Below are positions 1 through 5,781 of a stretch of 5,857 bases of DNA, in pieces (the stretch's first letter is position 1; each line of letters opens with the position of its first letter). Below the pieces are notes generated by a model. That model was not told the origin of the DNA. It was given only the letters and a program-made list of their open reading frames with translations, and did no database searches. A program made the position numbers and the translations under genes. Origin of the DNA: an uncultured Desulfohalobiaceae bacterium. Lineage in GTDB: Bacteria > Desulfobacterota > Desulfovibrionia > Desulfovibrionales > Desulfonatronovibrionaceae. The DNA is taken from assembly GCA_913055195.1 (NCBI GenBank), contig CAJXJU010000093.1:1-5857 (forward strand), given 5' to 3'.

Positions 1-51
1 AATGCGGATCGTTTCCTGAAAACTGAATACACTGACAATTCGACTCTGTAA
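1..51 (+). CDS. Possible 3' end of an upstream gene (partial)
   Basis: Frame 1 is open from the window edge for 16 codons and ends in TAA at 49-51; the visible tail ends in DNSTL. The other two plus frames hit stops within the first 30 bases. The piece is too short to show a family and the open frame could be chance. It is listed because a gene ending here, about 60 bases before the methyltransferase, would be its natural partner or upstream neighbour. Confidence 0.2.
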   Translation, partial: NADRFLKTEYTDNSTL

Positions 52-75
52 CTGACTGAAAATATTGAACATTTT

Positions 76-104
76 CTCAACTCAAAAAGTTGAGTAGATA
101 AAAT
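76..104 (+). promoter_or_regulatory. Inverted repeat and possible promoter/operator of the methyltransferase gene
   Basis: CTCAACT (76-82) and AGTTGAG (88-94) form a perfect 7-bp inverted repeat around a 5-base centre. It is followed by TAAAAT (99-104), which resembles a -10 box; a matching -35 is weak (around 75-81). If this -10 is used, transcription would start at about 110-111, on the ATG itself, which fits the lack of a ribosome binding site. The repeat would then sit between -35 and -10, where an operator for a repressor or for the methyltransferase could act. It could also be a simple RNA hairpin. The promoter is inference; only the repeat is certain. Confidence 0.35.
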
Positions 105-109
105 GATTT

Positions 110-1060
110 ATGTTAACCAAAGCTACTCCTATTAAAATATCAGCAAATTTTCATCCAGATGAGAGAGCCGTTCTCTTTCATGGCGACTGCCTTGAATTAC
201 TTAAACAGATACCTGATGGCTCCATCCAGTTGGTTGTGACTTCGCCTCCTTACAATATAGGCAAAGAATACGAAAAAAAATTAAACCTGAAGCAATATCT
301 TGAACAGCAGTCAGATGTTATTAAAGAATGCGTTCGTGTTCTAAACGAAAAAGGAAGTATCTGCTGGCAGGTGGGGAATTATGTGGACAACGGTTCAATA
401 ATACCACTGGATACAGTTCTGTTTCCAATTTTCCATGAATTGGGCCTGGTGCTGAGAAACAGAATTATATGGCATTTTGAACATGGCCTGCATTGCTCGC
501 GAAGGTTCTCAGGACGGTATGAAACAATTATCTGGTTCACGCGCAAAAGCAAGGATTATGTTTTCAATCTTGATCCGGTCAGGGTACCGCAAAAATATCC
601 AGCTAAAAAATATTTCAAAGGCCCTAAAAAAGGCCAATATTCATGCAATCCTCTGGGGAAAAATCCAGGAGATGTCTGGGATATCCCCAATGTCAAAAGC
701 AACCATGTGGAAAAAACAGAACATCCCTGTCAATTTCCAGTAGAACTAATTGAAAGGCTGGTACTGGCAATGACAAACGAAAACGACTGGGTTTTAGATC
801 CCTTTCTCGGCGTTGGAACTTCGATAATTGCTGCCTTACGCCATAATCGACGAGGAGCCGGAGCAGAAACAGTGCAAAGATATGTTGAGATAGCCAGAGA
901 ACGAATAAAAAAAGCAATAAACGGAACACTTAAAGTTCGCCCGATGAATAAACCTATATATAATCCTGATCAGAAAAGAAACAATCTTACTGTTGCACCA
1001 TGGTCTCAACCAAACACAACTCCACCATTGTTAAAAATCAGGCAGATCATTGATGCGTAA
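110..1060 (+). CDS. DNA methyltransferase, beta class (N4-cytosine or N6-adenine)
   Basis: This protein of 316 residues should transfer a methyl group from S-adenosylmethionine to an exocyclic amino group of a DNA base. The catalytic motif IV TSPPY is at residues 44-48. The target-recognition stretch lies in the middle (about 85-200). Motif X (HPCQFPVELIERL) is at 205-217, and the AdoMet-binding motif I (DPFLGVGTS) is at 230-238, followed by a motif II-like G-E...Y..IA.ERI segment at about 251-265. The order IV to X to I is that of beta-class enzymes (PF01555). SPPY, rather than DPPY, favours N4-cytosine but does not prove it. Residues 270-316 form a proline- and asparagine-rich tail outside the catalytic fold. 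The ATG at 110 has no Shine-Dalgarno sequence; the ATG at 103 is in another frame and stops after 10 codons. No endonuclease gene is visible, so it is either orphan or its partner lies left of the window. It ends 29 bases before hisD with no terminator between, so hisD may be co-transcribed. The target sequence cannot be read from the protein. Confidence 0.93.
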   Translation: MLTKATPIKISANFHPDERAVLFHGDCLELLKQIPDGSIQLVVTSPPYNIGKEYEKKLNLKQYLEQQSDVIKECVRVLNEKGSICWQVGNYVDNGSIIPLDTVLFPIFHELGLVLRNRIIWHFEHGLHCSRRFSGRYETIIWFTRKSKDYVFNLDPVRVPQKYPAKKYFKGPKKGQYSCNPLGKNPGDVWDIPNVKSNHVEKTEHPCQFPVELIERLVLAMTNENDWVLDPFLGVGTSIIAALRHNRRGAGAETVQRYVEIARERIKKAINGTLKVRPMNKPIYNPDQKRNNLTVAPWSQPNTTPPLLKIRQIIDA

Positions 1061-1089
1061 AAAACTATCCAAAATAGCGAGGCAAAACC

Positions 1090-2412
1090 GTGATTAAGAA
1101 TCAGTTTCAATTCAAAGACCAAAAGGACTGGCCCCGGATCAAAAACTGGCTGCAAAAAAGATCCAGGCCAGACGTTAATGTGGACCAACAGGTACGCGAA
1201 ATTCTGGATAATGTTGAAGAAAAAGGCGACGCGGCCCTTATTGAATATACCAGACGTTTTGACGCGCCTGATTTCGCTCCTGAGAATTTAAAGGTAAATA
1301 ACAAAGAGATAGAAAAGGGACTGGCCGAAGTTCCGGAAAGTGACCTGGCCATCATCAGGGAAGCGTCTGAGCGGATCAGAGCTTTTCACGAAAAGCAAAA
1401 ACAAAAATCCTGGTATGATCTGGCAGAGGATGGCACAATCCTGGGCCAGATTTACACTCCGGTTGAACGGGCTGGCCTTTATGTGCCTGGTGGAATGGGC
1501 GGAGAAACCCCTCTTATTTCCTCTCTTTTAATGAATGCCATCCCGGCCATCGTTGCAGGGGTAAAGGAAATTATTCTTGTTTCCCCACCCAGAAAAGATG
1601 GCTCGTTAAATCCCTATATCCTGGCCACAGCCCATATTCTGGGACTAAACAAAATCTATAAAATTGGCTCTGCCTGGGCTATTGCAGCTTTAGCTTTTGG
1701 CACACAGTCTGTCCCTGCTGTGGATGTGATTGCCGGACCTGGAAACATCTATGTAACCACAGCCAAACGGTTAGTTGCTGGTCTGGTAGGCATTGACATG
1801 ATTGCCGGGCCAAGTGAAGTAACCATTCTGGCTGATGATTCAGCCCGTCCCGATTTTCTGGCTGCTGATCTTCTGTCTCAGGCTGAGCACGATCCTCTGG
1901 CGGCATGTATCCTGGTTACCTCCTGTCAGGAACTTATACCAGAAGTAACTTCAGCTCTTAAAGAACAACTTTCAACATTGCCTCGCAATGAAATTGCCGG
2001 AACATCATTAAAAGATTGGGGGGCATTTATCCTTGTTGATGACATCAAAAAAGGTCTTGAGGTAGTTAATCTGATTGCGCCTGAACATTTTGAGTTATGT
2101 ATCCGTGACCCCTGGTCAGTCCTTGGCCAGGTAAAAAATGCTGGCGCAATTTTCATGGGCCACTTTTCTCCAGAACCTGTAGGCGACTATTTTGCCGGCC
2201 CCAATCATGTACTTCCAACCATGTCAACGGCCAGATTTTCCTCTGCCCTGTCAGTAGATACCTTTTACAAAAAATCCAGTGTCATCTATACAAATGAGAA
2301 GTATATCCAGCAGCACGGTTCAAAAATCGCTCGCCTGGCCAGACTTGAAGGCCTGGAAGCCCATGCAAGGAGTGTGCTGATAAGACAACAACATACAACC
2401 ACTCATCATTAA
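1090..2412 (+). CDS. hisD: Histidinol dehydrogenase
   Basis: It catalyses the last two steps of histidine synthesis in the cytoplasm, oxidising L-histidinol with two NAD+ through histidinal to L-histidine. At 440 residues it has the usual family length. The key residues known from the E. coli enzyme are in place: zinc ligands Q264 and H267 in LLSQAEHDP, the catalytic pair E332-H333 in APEHFEL, zinc ligand D366 in GDYFAGPNHVLPT, and H425 in LEGLEAHARS. The NAD-binding region includes VAGLVGIDMIAGPSE (about 229-243). The start is GTG at 1090, preceded by GAGG at 1079-1082; no better start lies nearby. The last residues are histidine-rich (HTTTHH), an extension of unknown meaning. No other his genes are present. 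It is followed after 11 bases by purC, so it is probably the head of, or an early gene in, a mixed biosynthetic operon. No clear promoter was seen in the 29-base gap upstream. Confidence 0.97.
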   Translation: MIKNQFQFKDQKDWPRIKNWLQKRSRPDVNVDQQVREILDNVEEKGDAALIEYTRRFDAPDFAPENLKVNNKEIEKGLAEVPESDLAIIREASERIRAFHEKQKQKSWYDLAEDGTILGQIYTPVERAGLYVPGGMGGETPLISSLLMNAIPAIVAGVKEIILVSPPRKDGSLNPYILATAHILGLNKIYKIGSAWAIAALAFGTQSVPAVDVIAGPGNIYVTTAKRLVAGLVGIDMIAGPSEVTILADDSARPDFLAADLLSQAEHDPLAACILVTSCQELIPEVTSALKEQLSTLPRNEIAGTSLKDWGAFILVDDIKKGLEVVNLIAPEHFELCIRDPWSVLGQVKNAGAIFMGHFSPEPVGDYFAGPNHVLPTMSTARFSSALSVDTFYKKSSVIYTNEKYIQQHGSKIARLARLEGLEAHARSVLIRQQHTTTHH

Positions 2413-2423
2413 AGAGGGAAAAT

Positions 2424-3326
2424 ATGCAAAAACCAAAGATTGTTACTCAGACAAATATTCCAGAATATCCTCTGGTCTCACGCGGCAAAGTCCGTGATAT
2501 TTACGAAATAGACGAAGAAACACTGCTTATTGTGACCACTGACCGCATGAGTGCCTTTGACGTGGTCCTGCCCGATCCAATACCATTTAAAGGGGTGGTC
2601 TTAAACCAGATTACCCTGTTCTGGATGGAGATGATGCAGGATATTGTGCCTAACCACATTATTGCTGCTGAAGTGAAAAATTTCCCGCCAGTCTTGCAAA
2701 ACTACAAAGATGACTTAACGGGAAGGGCAGTTCTGGTCAAAAAGGCTAAACCCCTGCCCATAGAATGTATTGTCCGGGGGTACATTACAGGCTCTGGCTG
2801 GCGGGATTATGAACAAACCGGTCAGCTCTGTGGTTATAAATTGCCACCTGATCTCAAAAAATCGCAACAGTTAGAAAAACCTTTATTTACGCCTTCCACC
2901 AAGGCAGATATTGGCGAACATGATGAAAATATTACTCTTGCGCAGGCTAAGGCCAAAATTGGGGAGGGTCTGGTTAAAAAGGTAGAGGAAATATCCCTTG
3001 CTATTTATGAGCGAGCCAGAGATTATGCCCTGAAAAGGGGTATTATAATTGCTGATACAAAATTTGAGTTTGGACTTCACAACAATAAACTCTTGCTCAT
3101 TGATGAGGTTTTGACCCCGGATTCTTCCCGGTTCTGGCCCAGAGATGAATATACCCCGGGCCGGGACCAGCCCAGTTTTGACAAGCAATACCTGCGTGAC
3201 TGGCTGAGCAAAAGTGGCTGGGATAAACAGCCTCCAGCACCAGAACTGCCACAGGAAATAATTGAACAGACACAGGCCAGATATGTTCAGGCCTATAAAT
3301 TATTAACCGGAAAAGAACTTTTTTAG
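2424..3326 (+). CDS. purC: Phosphoribosylaminoimidazole-succinocarboxamide synthase (SAICAR synthase)
   Basis: It carries out the ATP-dependent joining of aspartate to carboxyaminoimidazole ribonucleotide (CAIR), giving SAICAR, in de novo purine synthesis. The 300 residues match the longer, yeast ADE1-like form rather than the ~237-residue E. coli form. The sequence shows the ATP-binding GKVRD at 21-25 near the N-terminus, SAICAR synthetase signature 1 (LPIECIVRGYITGSGW, 111-126), the FTPSTKADIGEHDENI segment (155-170), DTKFEFG (211-217), and signature 2 (LIDEVLTPDSSRFWP, 225-239). The ATG at 2424 has GAGGG at 2414-2418 just after the hisD stop, so translation is probably coupled to hisD. The gene ends 9 bases before fabI. 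No defects are seen. Confidence 0.97.
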   Translation: MQKPKIVTQTNIPEYPLVSRGKVRDIYEIDEETLLIVTTDRMSAFDVVLPDPIPFKGVVLNQITLFWMEMMQDIVPNHIIAAEVKNFPPVLQNYKDDLTGRAVLVKKAKPLPIECIVRGYITGSGWRDYEQTGQLCGYKLPPDLKKSQQLEKPLFTPSTKADIGEHDENITLAQAKAKIGEGLVKKVEEISLAIYERARDYALKRGIIIADTKFEFGLHNNKLLLIDEVLTPDSSRFWPRDEYTPGRDQPSFDKQYLRDWLSKSGWDKQPPAPELPQEIIEQTQARYVQAYKLLTGKELF

Positions 3327-3335
3327 GAGAAAATC

Positions 3336-4100
3336 ATGCTCTTAAAGGACAAAAAAGCACTCATCTTTGGCGTGGCCAACAATCGAAGCATTGCTTATGG
3401 CATTGCCAGAGTCTTTAAAGAAAATGGAGCCAGACTGGCTCTAAATTATCTGGGCGAGGCCCTGAAAAAAAGAGTTGAGCCCATCAGTCAGGAACTTGGA
3501 AGTGAATTTATTTTTGACTGCGATGTAAGCAGTGACGACCAGATACTGGCAGCAGCAGAGTTGGTAAAGGAAAAATGGGGTCAAGTTGACATTTTAGTAC
3601 ATTCTGTTGCTTATGCAAAGCGTGAAGACCTGCAGGGCCGTTTTCTGGATACCTCGCGTGAAGGTTTTCATATTGCTATGGATATCTCTGCCTATTCTCT
3701 GGTCAAGCTCTGTCAGGTATTTGAGCCTTTATTCACTAAAGATTCGTCAGTGATGACTATCTCCTATTATGGTGCACAAAAAGTCATCAAAAATTATAAT
3801 GTCATGGGAGTTGCCAAGGCAGCCCTGGAAGCTTCTGTACGCTATCTTGCAGCTGACCTTGGACAGAATGGAGTGCGCGTCAATGCCATCAGTGCAGGTC
3901 CCATAAAGACTCTGGCCGCTTCAGGCATTTCCGGCTTTAAAACCATCCTCAAAACAATTGAAGAAAAGGCTCCTTTGCACCGCAATGTGACCCAGGAAGA
4001 AGTCGGCAACACCGCGCTCTATCTTGCATCAAACCTCTCTTCGGGGATAACGGGCGAGGTTATTTATGTAGATTCAGGTTATAATATTTTAGGGATTTAA
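3336..4100 (+). CDS. fabI: Enoyl-[acyl-carrier-protein] reductase (NADH type)
   Basis: It reduces trans-2-enoyl-ACP to acyl-ACP, the last step of each elongation cycle of type II fatty acid synthesis. It is a 254-residue short-chain dehydrogenase with the FabI-specific layout. The nucleotide-binding N-terminus is GVANNRSIAYGIA (12-24), followed by CDVSSDD (62-68) and HSVAYA (89-94). The catalytic set is Y144, Y154 and K161, within SYYGAQ...NYNVMGVAKAALE. The region RVNAISAGPIKTLAASGI (181-198) precedes the substrate-binding loop, and the C-terminus is typical (GEVIYVDSGYNILGI). The Tyr-x6-Lys spacing between Y154 and K161 separates FabI from FabG-type reductases. AGGAG at 3325-3329 overlaps the purC stop codon and sets the ATG at 3336. 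The stop TAA is directly followed by the ATG of a very small gene, whose Shine-Dalgarno sequence lies inside the end of fabI. Confidence 0.96.
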   Translation: MLLKDKKALIFGVANNRSIAYGIARVFKENGARLALNYLGEALKKRVEPISQELGSEFIFDCDVSSDDQILAAAELVKEKWGQVDILVHSVAYAKREDLQGRFLDTSREGFHIAMDISAYSLVKLCQVFEPLFTKDSSVMTISYYGAQKVIKNYNVMGVAKAALEASVRYLAADLGQNGVRVNAISAGPIKTLAASGISGFKTILKTIEEKAPLHRNVTQEEVGNTALYLASNLSSGITGEVIYVDSGYNILGI

Positions 4101-4241
4101 ATGAATGATTTTTTAATATTAGGACTTATTTTTGCAGTCTGGATAATTCTGGTTAAATTTGTTTTCCCCAAACTTGGGCTTCACGGCTGAGGCCCAAGTG
4201 CCAGGTCATGCAGTTTGCAAGACAAAAAAAGCAATAAGTAA
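4101..4241 (+). CDS. Small single-pass membrane protein; candidate selenoprotein with in-frame TGA
   Basis: The ATG follows the fabI TAA with no gap, and AGGGA at 4091-4095 is a plausible ribosome binding site, so it should be translated with fabI. Read normally, it gives 29 residues ending at TGA 4188-4190. Read through, with TGA as selenocysteine (U30), it gives 46 residues ending at TAA 4239-4241. Residues 4-22 are hydrophobic (FLILGLIFAVWIILVKFVF), one membrane segment with the N-terminus short. Then come PKLGLHG, U30, GPSARS, C37 and a basic tail DKKSNK. U30 and C37 could form a selenenylsulfide redox pair on one face of the membrane. A SECIS-like hairpin follows the TGA. No selB, selA or selC is in the window. 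The alternative is a 29-residue membrane peptide or a chance frame. I do not recognise a named family. Confidence 0.5.
4173..4198 (+). repeat. Inverted repeat (hairpin) around the TGA codon
   Basis: CTTGGGC (4173-4179) pairs with GCCCAAG (4192-4198). The stem can be extended by a T-G wobble (4180/4191) and a T-A pair (4181/4190) to nine base pairs, leaving the loop CACGGCTG. The last base of the TGA lies in the stem. No T-run follows, so it is a poor intrinsic terminator. It shares bases 4195-4198 with the SECIS-like hairpin, so the two folds exclude each other in part. Confidence 0.5.
4195..4217 (+). promoter_or_regulatory. SECIS-like hairpin downstream of the TGA
   Basis: CAAGTGC (4195-4201) pairs with GCAGTTTG (4210-4217) using seven base pairs, including one G-U, with a single bulged G at 4213. 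The 8-base loop CAGGTCAT carries GGTC (4204-4207), the apical element that SelB recognises in E. coli fdhF, where the sequence is TGCAGGTCTGCA; here it is TGCCAGGTCATGCA. Thirteen bases separate the TGA from GGTC, shorter than the 18 in fdhF, and the bulge is on the 3' rather than the 5' side. The hairpin itself is visible; its role in selenocysteine insertion is inference. Confidence 0.4.
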
Positions 4242-4246
4242 AACTC

Positions 4247-4275
4247 TTGCCAGAATTAATCTTTTTTATTATAAA
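4247..4275 (+). promoter_or_regulatory. Sigma70-type promoter for tRNA-Ser and SRP RNA
   Basis: TTGCCA (4247-4252) and TATAAA (4270-4275) are separated by 17 bases, close to the sigma70 consensus. The expected start is at about 4282, a few bases before the tRNA. The region between the small gene and the tRNA is otherwise AT-rich and empty, so this is the natural promoter for the two stable RNAs. Confidence 0.6.
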
Positions 4276-4289
4276 AAGTCTCTTCTAGC

Positions 4290-4383
<94 letters not shown>

Positions 4384-4412
4384 AAAAATGAAGATGAGAA
4401 GGTGAGAAAAAA

Positions 4413-4499
4413 GGGGAGCCAGGCGGCAAAGGCGCTGCCAACCCCGTCAGGCCCGAGAGGGAGCAGCGGTAACAGTTGCCTTTGGGTGCCTGGTTTCCC
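4413..4499 (+). ncRNA. ffs: Signal recognition particle RNA, small bacterial type (4.5S)
   Basis: This RNA binds Ffh and guides ribosomes making membrane proteins to FtsY. The conserved core is present: GTCAGG (4446-4451), an apical CCC-GAGA-GGG hairpin (4452-4461), and AGCAGC (4462-4467) followed by GGTAA. The outer ends pair over a long helix: GGGGAGCCAGGC (4413-4424) with GCCTGGTTTCCC (4488-4499), allowing G-U pairs. The single-hairpin form of about 87 bases lacks an Alu domain, as in most Gram-negative bacteria. The apical tetraloop is GAGA instead of the usual GGAA. Exact mature ends are set from the pairing and may be off by a few bases; it probably shares the promoter of the upstream tRNA-Ser. 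Confidence 0.93.
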
Positions 4500-4501
4500 T
4501 G

Positions 4502-4530
4502 ATAGGCGCGATAAAAATCGCGCCTATTTA
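4502..4530 (+). terminator. Hairpin after SRP RNA (weak terminator or processing signal)
   Basis: ATAGGCGCGAT (4502-4512) and ATCGCGCCTAT (4517-4527) form a perfect 11-bp stem with loop AAAA. Only a few T residues follow before A-rich sequence, so termination here may be incomplete. It starts two bases after the SRP RNA ends, so it may also mark the 3' processing site. Confidence 0.6.
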
Positions 4531-4534
4531 AAAA

Positions 4535-4567
4535 TAAAAAAAGCCCTTCCAGTGGAGGGGCTTTTTT
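4535..4567. terminator. Bidirectional intrinsic terminator between ffs and the DUF1640 gene
   Basis: The stem GCCCTTCC (4543-4550) pairs with GGAGGGGC (4554-4561), one pair being T-G, around a short AGT loop. It is flanked by an A-run on the left and six T residues (4562-4567) on the right. It can therefore stop transcripts from both directions: the tRNA-Ser/ffs unit on plus and the rluA-family/DUF1640 unit on minus, whose last gene stops at 4585. Confidence 0.85.
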
Positions 4568-4584
4568 ACTAAACATGGCATCAA

Positions 4585-4863
4585 CTACTTCATCACAGTT
4601 ACAATAATTGCTGTTTGACCGATAATTACCCCCAGCAATGTTAAAAAAGTTCCTATTATCCATTTTGTCAAACTTGATTTTATTTGTTCAATTTTAAGCT
4701 CAATCTTAAGCTCCAACTCTTTTATATCTCTTTTTGTAGCTAAAGAAGATTCAACTATTTCTGCTAAAACTCTCGCCTGTGCTTCTGCCTGTTTCTCTGG
4801 TACTCCTGCATCTATTAACTTCCTGGCATAATCCAGTGTATCAATTGCCAGCGCATGTCCCAT
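4585..4863 (-). CDS. DUF1640-like coiled-coil protein with C-terminal membrane segment
   Basis: The 92-residue protein begins with a helical region including LDYARKLIDAGVPEKQAEAQA (about 10-30) and AEIVESSLATKRDIKELE (about 34-51). A heptad-like charged helix follows (ELELKIELKIEQIKSSL, 49-65), then one hydrophobic segment (about 68-90) before MK at the end. The pattern 'AG+PEKQAEA...LATK.D+KELE' plus a C-terminal anchor is that of the DUF1640 / CCDC90-like family (PF07798), relatives of the mitochondrial uniporter regulator MCUR1; the bacterial function is unknown. The likely form is an oligomer anchored in the inner membrane with the coiled coil outside the bilayer. AAGGAGG at 4868-4874 is a strong ribosome binding site. 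It lies 29 bases after the pseudouridine synthase gene, likely co-transcribed, and is followed by the shared terminator. Confidence 0.85.
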   Translation of the reverse strand: MGHALAIDTLDYARKLIDAGVPEKQAEAQARVLAEIVESSLATKRDIKELELKIELKIEQIKSSLTKWIIGTFLTLLGVIIGQTAIIVTVMK

Positions 4864-4892
4864 ATTTCCTCCTTTACCAGGATAACTATTAT

Positions 4893-5753
4893 TTAGATTA
4901 AATTATCTATAACCATAGAATCCAGACAGGTCAACGCTTTCCAATCTGGCAGATTGTAGGCCTGAAAGCCAGGCATAATAATTTTATAGTGATGCAAATA
5001 CATTCTAGCATCAGATTTGACCACTGGCGGCCCGTATAAGGGGTCTCCAACAATGGGGTGGCCAAGGGCGCTCAAATGCGCCCGAATTTGATGTCGCTGA
5101 CCTTTTAATATCCTGACCTTAACCAACGTCTGGTTTCTTGCCGGGAAAAATTTCAAAGGATAAATCCAGGTGAATCGCAAAAAATTTTCTATCTCTTTGT
5201 CCAGTACCTTAACCTTTTTTCTTTTAGCAGTATAAAGAGCCTTTTTAACTATCACATCCTTAACCAATTCCCCCTGAACCAGGGCCAGATAAAGTTTATC
5301 TATTCTGCCCTCTTCCTGGGCCTGCTTATAAACACTGCATCCCTTTTTGGTTAAACCAACCATTAAAATTCCACTGGTCAAATAATCTAAACGGTTTAAA
5401 AGGCAGACAGAAGTAGAAGGAAAAATTAAATGAAGCATGTCCTGTACGCTCTGAGTACTTCTGCCTTTATCTGAATGCATAAAAGAAGGCTTATAAACAG
5501 CAGCCAGATCAGCAGTTACACTTACAACTTCAAGTGGCTTTTGCCTTCCTTTATCTTCTTTAAGAGTCCTTTCCTTGACTAAAACTTCCTGACCAGGCAA
5601 GACTCTGTATCCTTTTGGCTTTTGTAAGCCATCAACAAACACCCTGCCCTCTTGAATAAATTTTCTGGCCTGGCGCAGTCCTATACGCAAAAATTCTGCC
5701 ACCACTACATCCAGACGCTTTCCAGAAGTTTGTGAAAATATTTTTACACACAT
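4893..5753 (-). CDS. RNA pseudouridine synthase, RluA family (with S4 domain)
   Basis: It isomerises uridine to pseudouridine in RNA, probably rRNA. Of 286 residues, about 11-58 form an S4-like RNA-binding domain (KRLDVVVAEFL...SRQARKFI-type pattern, ending GQEVLV). The catalytic motif is NRLDYLTSG at 120-128 with the nucleophile D123; the usual His before Arg is Asn, which the family signature allows. Also seen are the conserved Tyr in KLYLALVQGEL (Y155) and the C-terminal block LKGQRHQIRAHLSALGHPIVGDPLYG (216-241). Layout and length fit RluC/RluD-type enzymes, but which uridine is modified cannot be told. The ATG at 5753 has no Shine-Dalgarno sequence; only TTTATTATTT and a GC-rich hairpin lie upstream, and no other start is at hand. 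The DUF1640-like gene follows in the same direction. Confidence 0.94.
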   Translation of the reverse strand: MCVKIFSQTSGKRLDVVVAEFLRIGLRQARKFIQEGRVFVDGLQKPKGYRVLPGQEVLVKERTLKEDKGRQKPLEVVSVTADLAAVYKPSFMHSDKGRSTQSVQDMLHLIFPSTSVCLLNRLDYLTSGILMVGLTKKGCSVYKQAQEEGRIDKLYLALVQGELVKDVIVKKALYTAKRKKVKVLDKEIENFLRFTWIYPLKFFPARNQTLVKVRILKGQRHQIRAHLSALGHPIVGDPLYGPPVVKSDARMYLHHYKIIMPGFQAYNLPDWKALTCLDSMVIDNLI

Positions 5754-5781
5754 AAATAATAAAGCCCCGCACTGCGGGGCT
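5754..5781 (-). terminator. GC-rich hairpin with T-rich tail just before the pseudouridine synthase start
   Basis: On the minus strand AGCCCCGC and GCGGGGCT (5781-5763) form a perfect 8-bp stem with a 3-base loop, followed by TTTATTATTT up to the ATG at 5753. This is the shape of an intrinsic terminator for a gene lying further right on the minus strand. Because it touches the start codon, it could also be a leader attenuator or a 5' stabilising hairpin. TTGCAG (5815-5810) and TATATT (5789-5784) upstream could form a weak promoter, but the 20-base spacing is long. Confidence 0.6.

Noticed and set aside
2883..3188. Minus-strand open frame of 101 codons inside purC
   Set aside because: It lies wholly antisense to a well-conserved purC region including signature 2; no start signal.
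3609..3611. Alanine (residue 92) at the FabI site where E. coli has G93, linked with triclosan resistance when changed
   Set aside because: Alanine at this place is normal in many FabI enzymes, such as that of Staphylococcus aureus, which are sensitive; no resistance is implied.
4173..4198. Hairpin as the terminator of the hisD-purC-fabI operon
   Set aside because: No T-run follows the stem and the reading frame passes through it, so it does not look like an intrinsic terminator.
5385..5399. Asn in place of His before RLD in the pseudouridine synthase
   Set aside because: The RluA-family signature allows Asn there, and the catalytic Asp is present, so the enzyme is not judged inactive.
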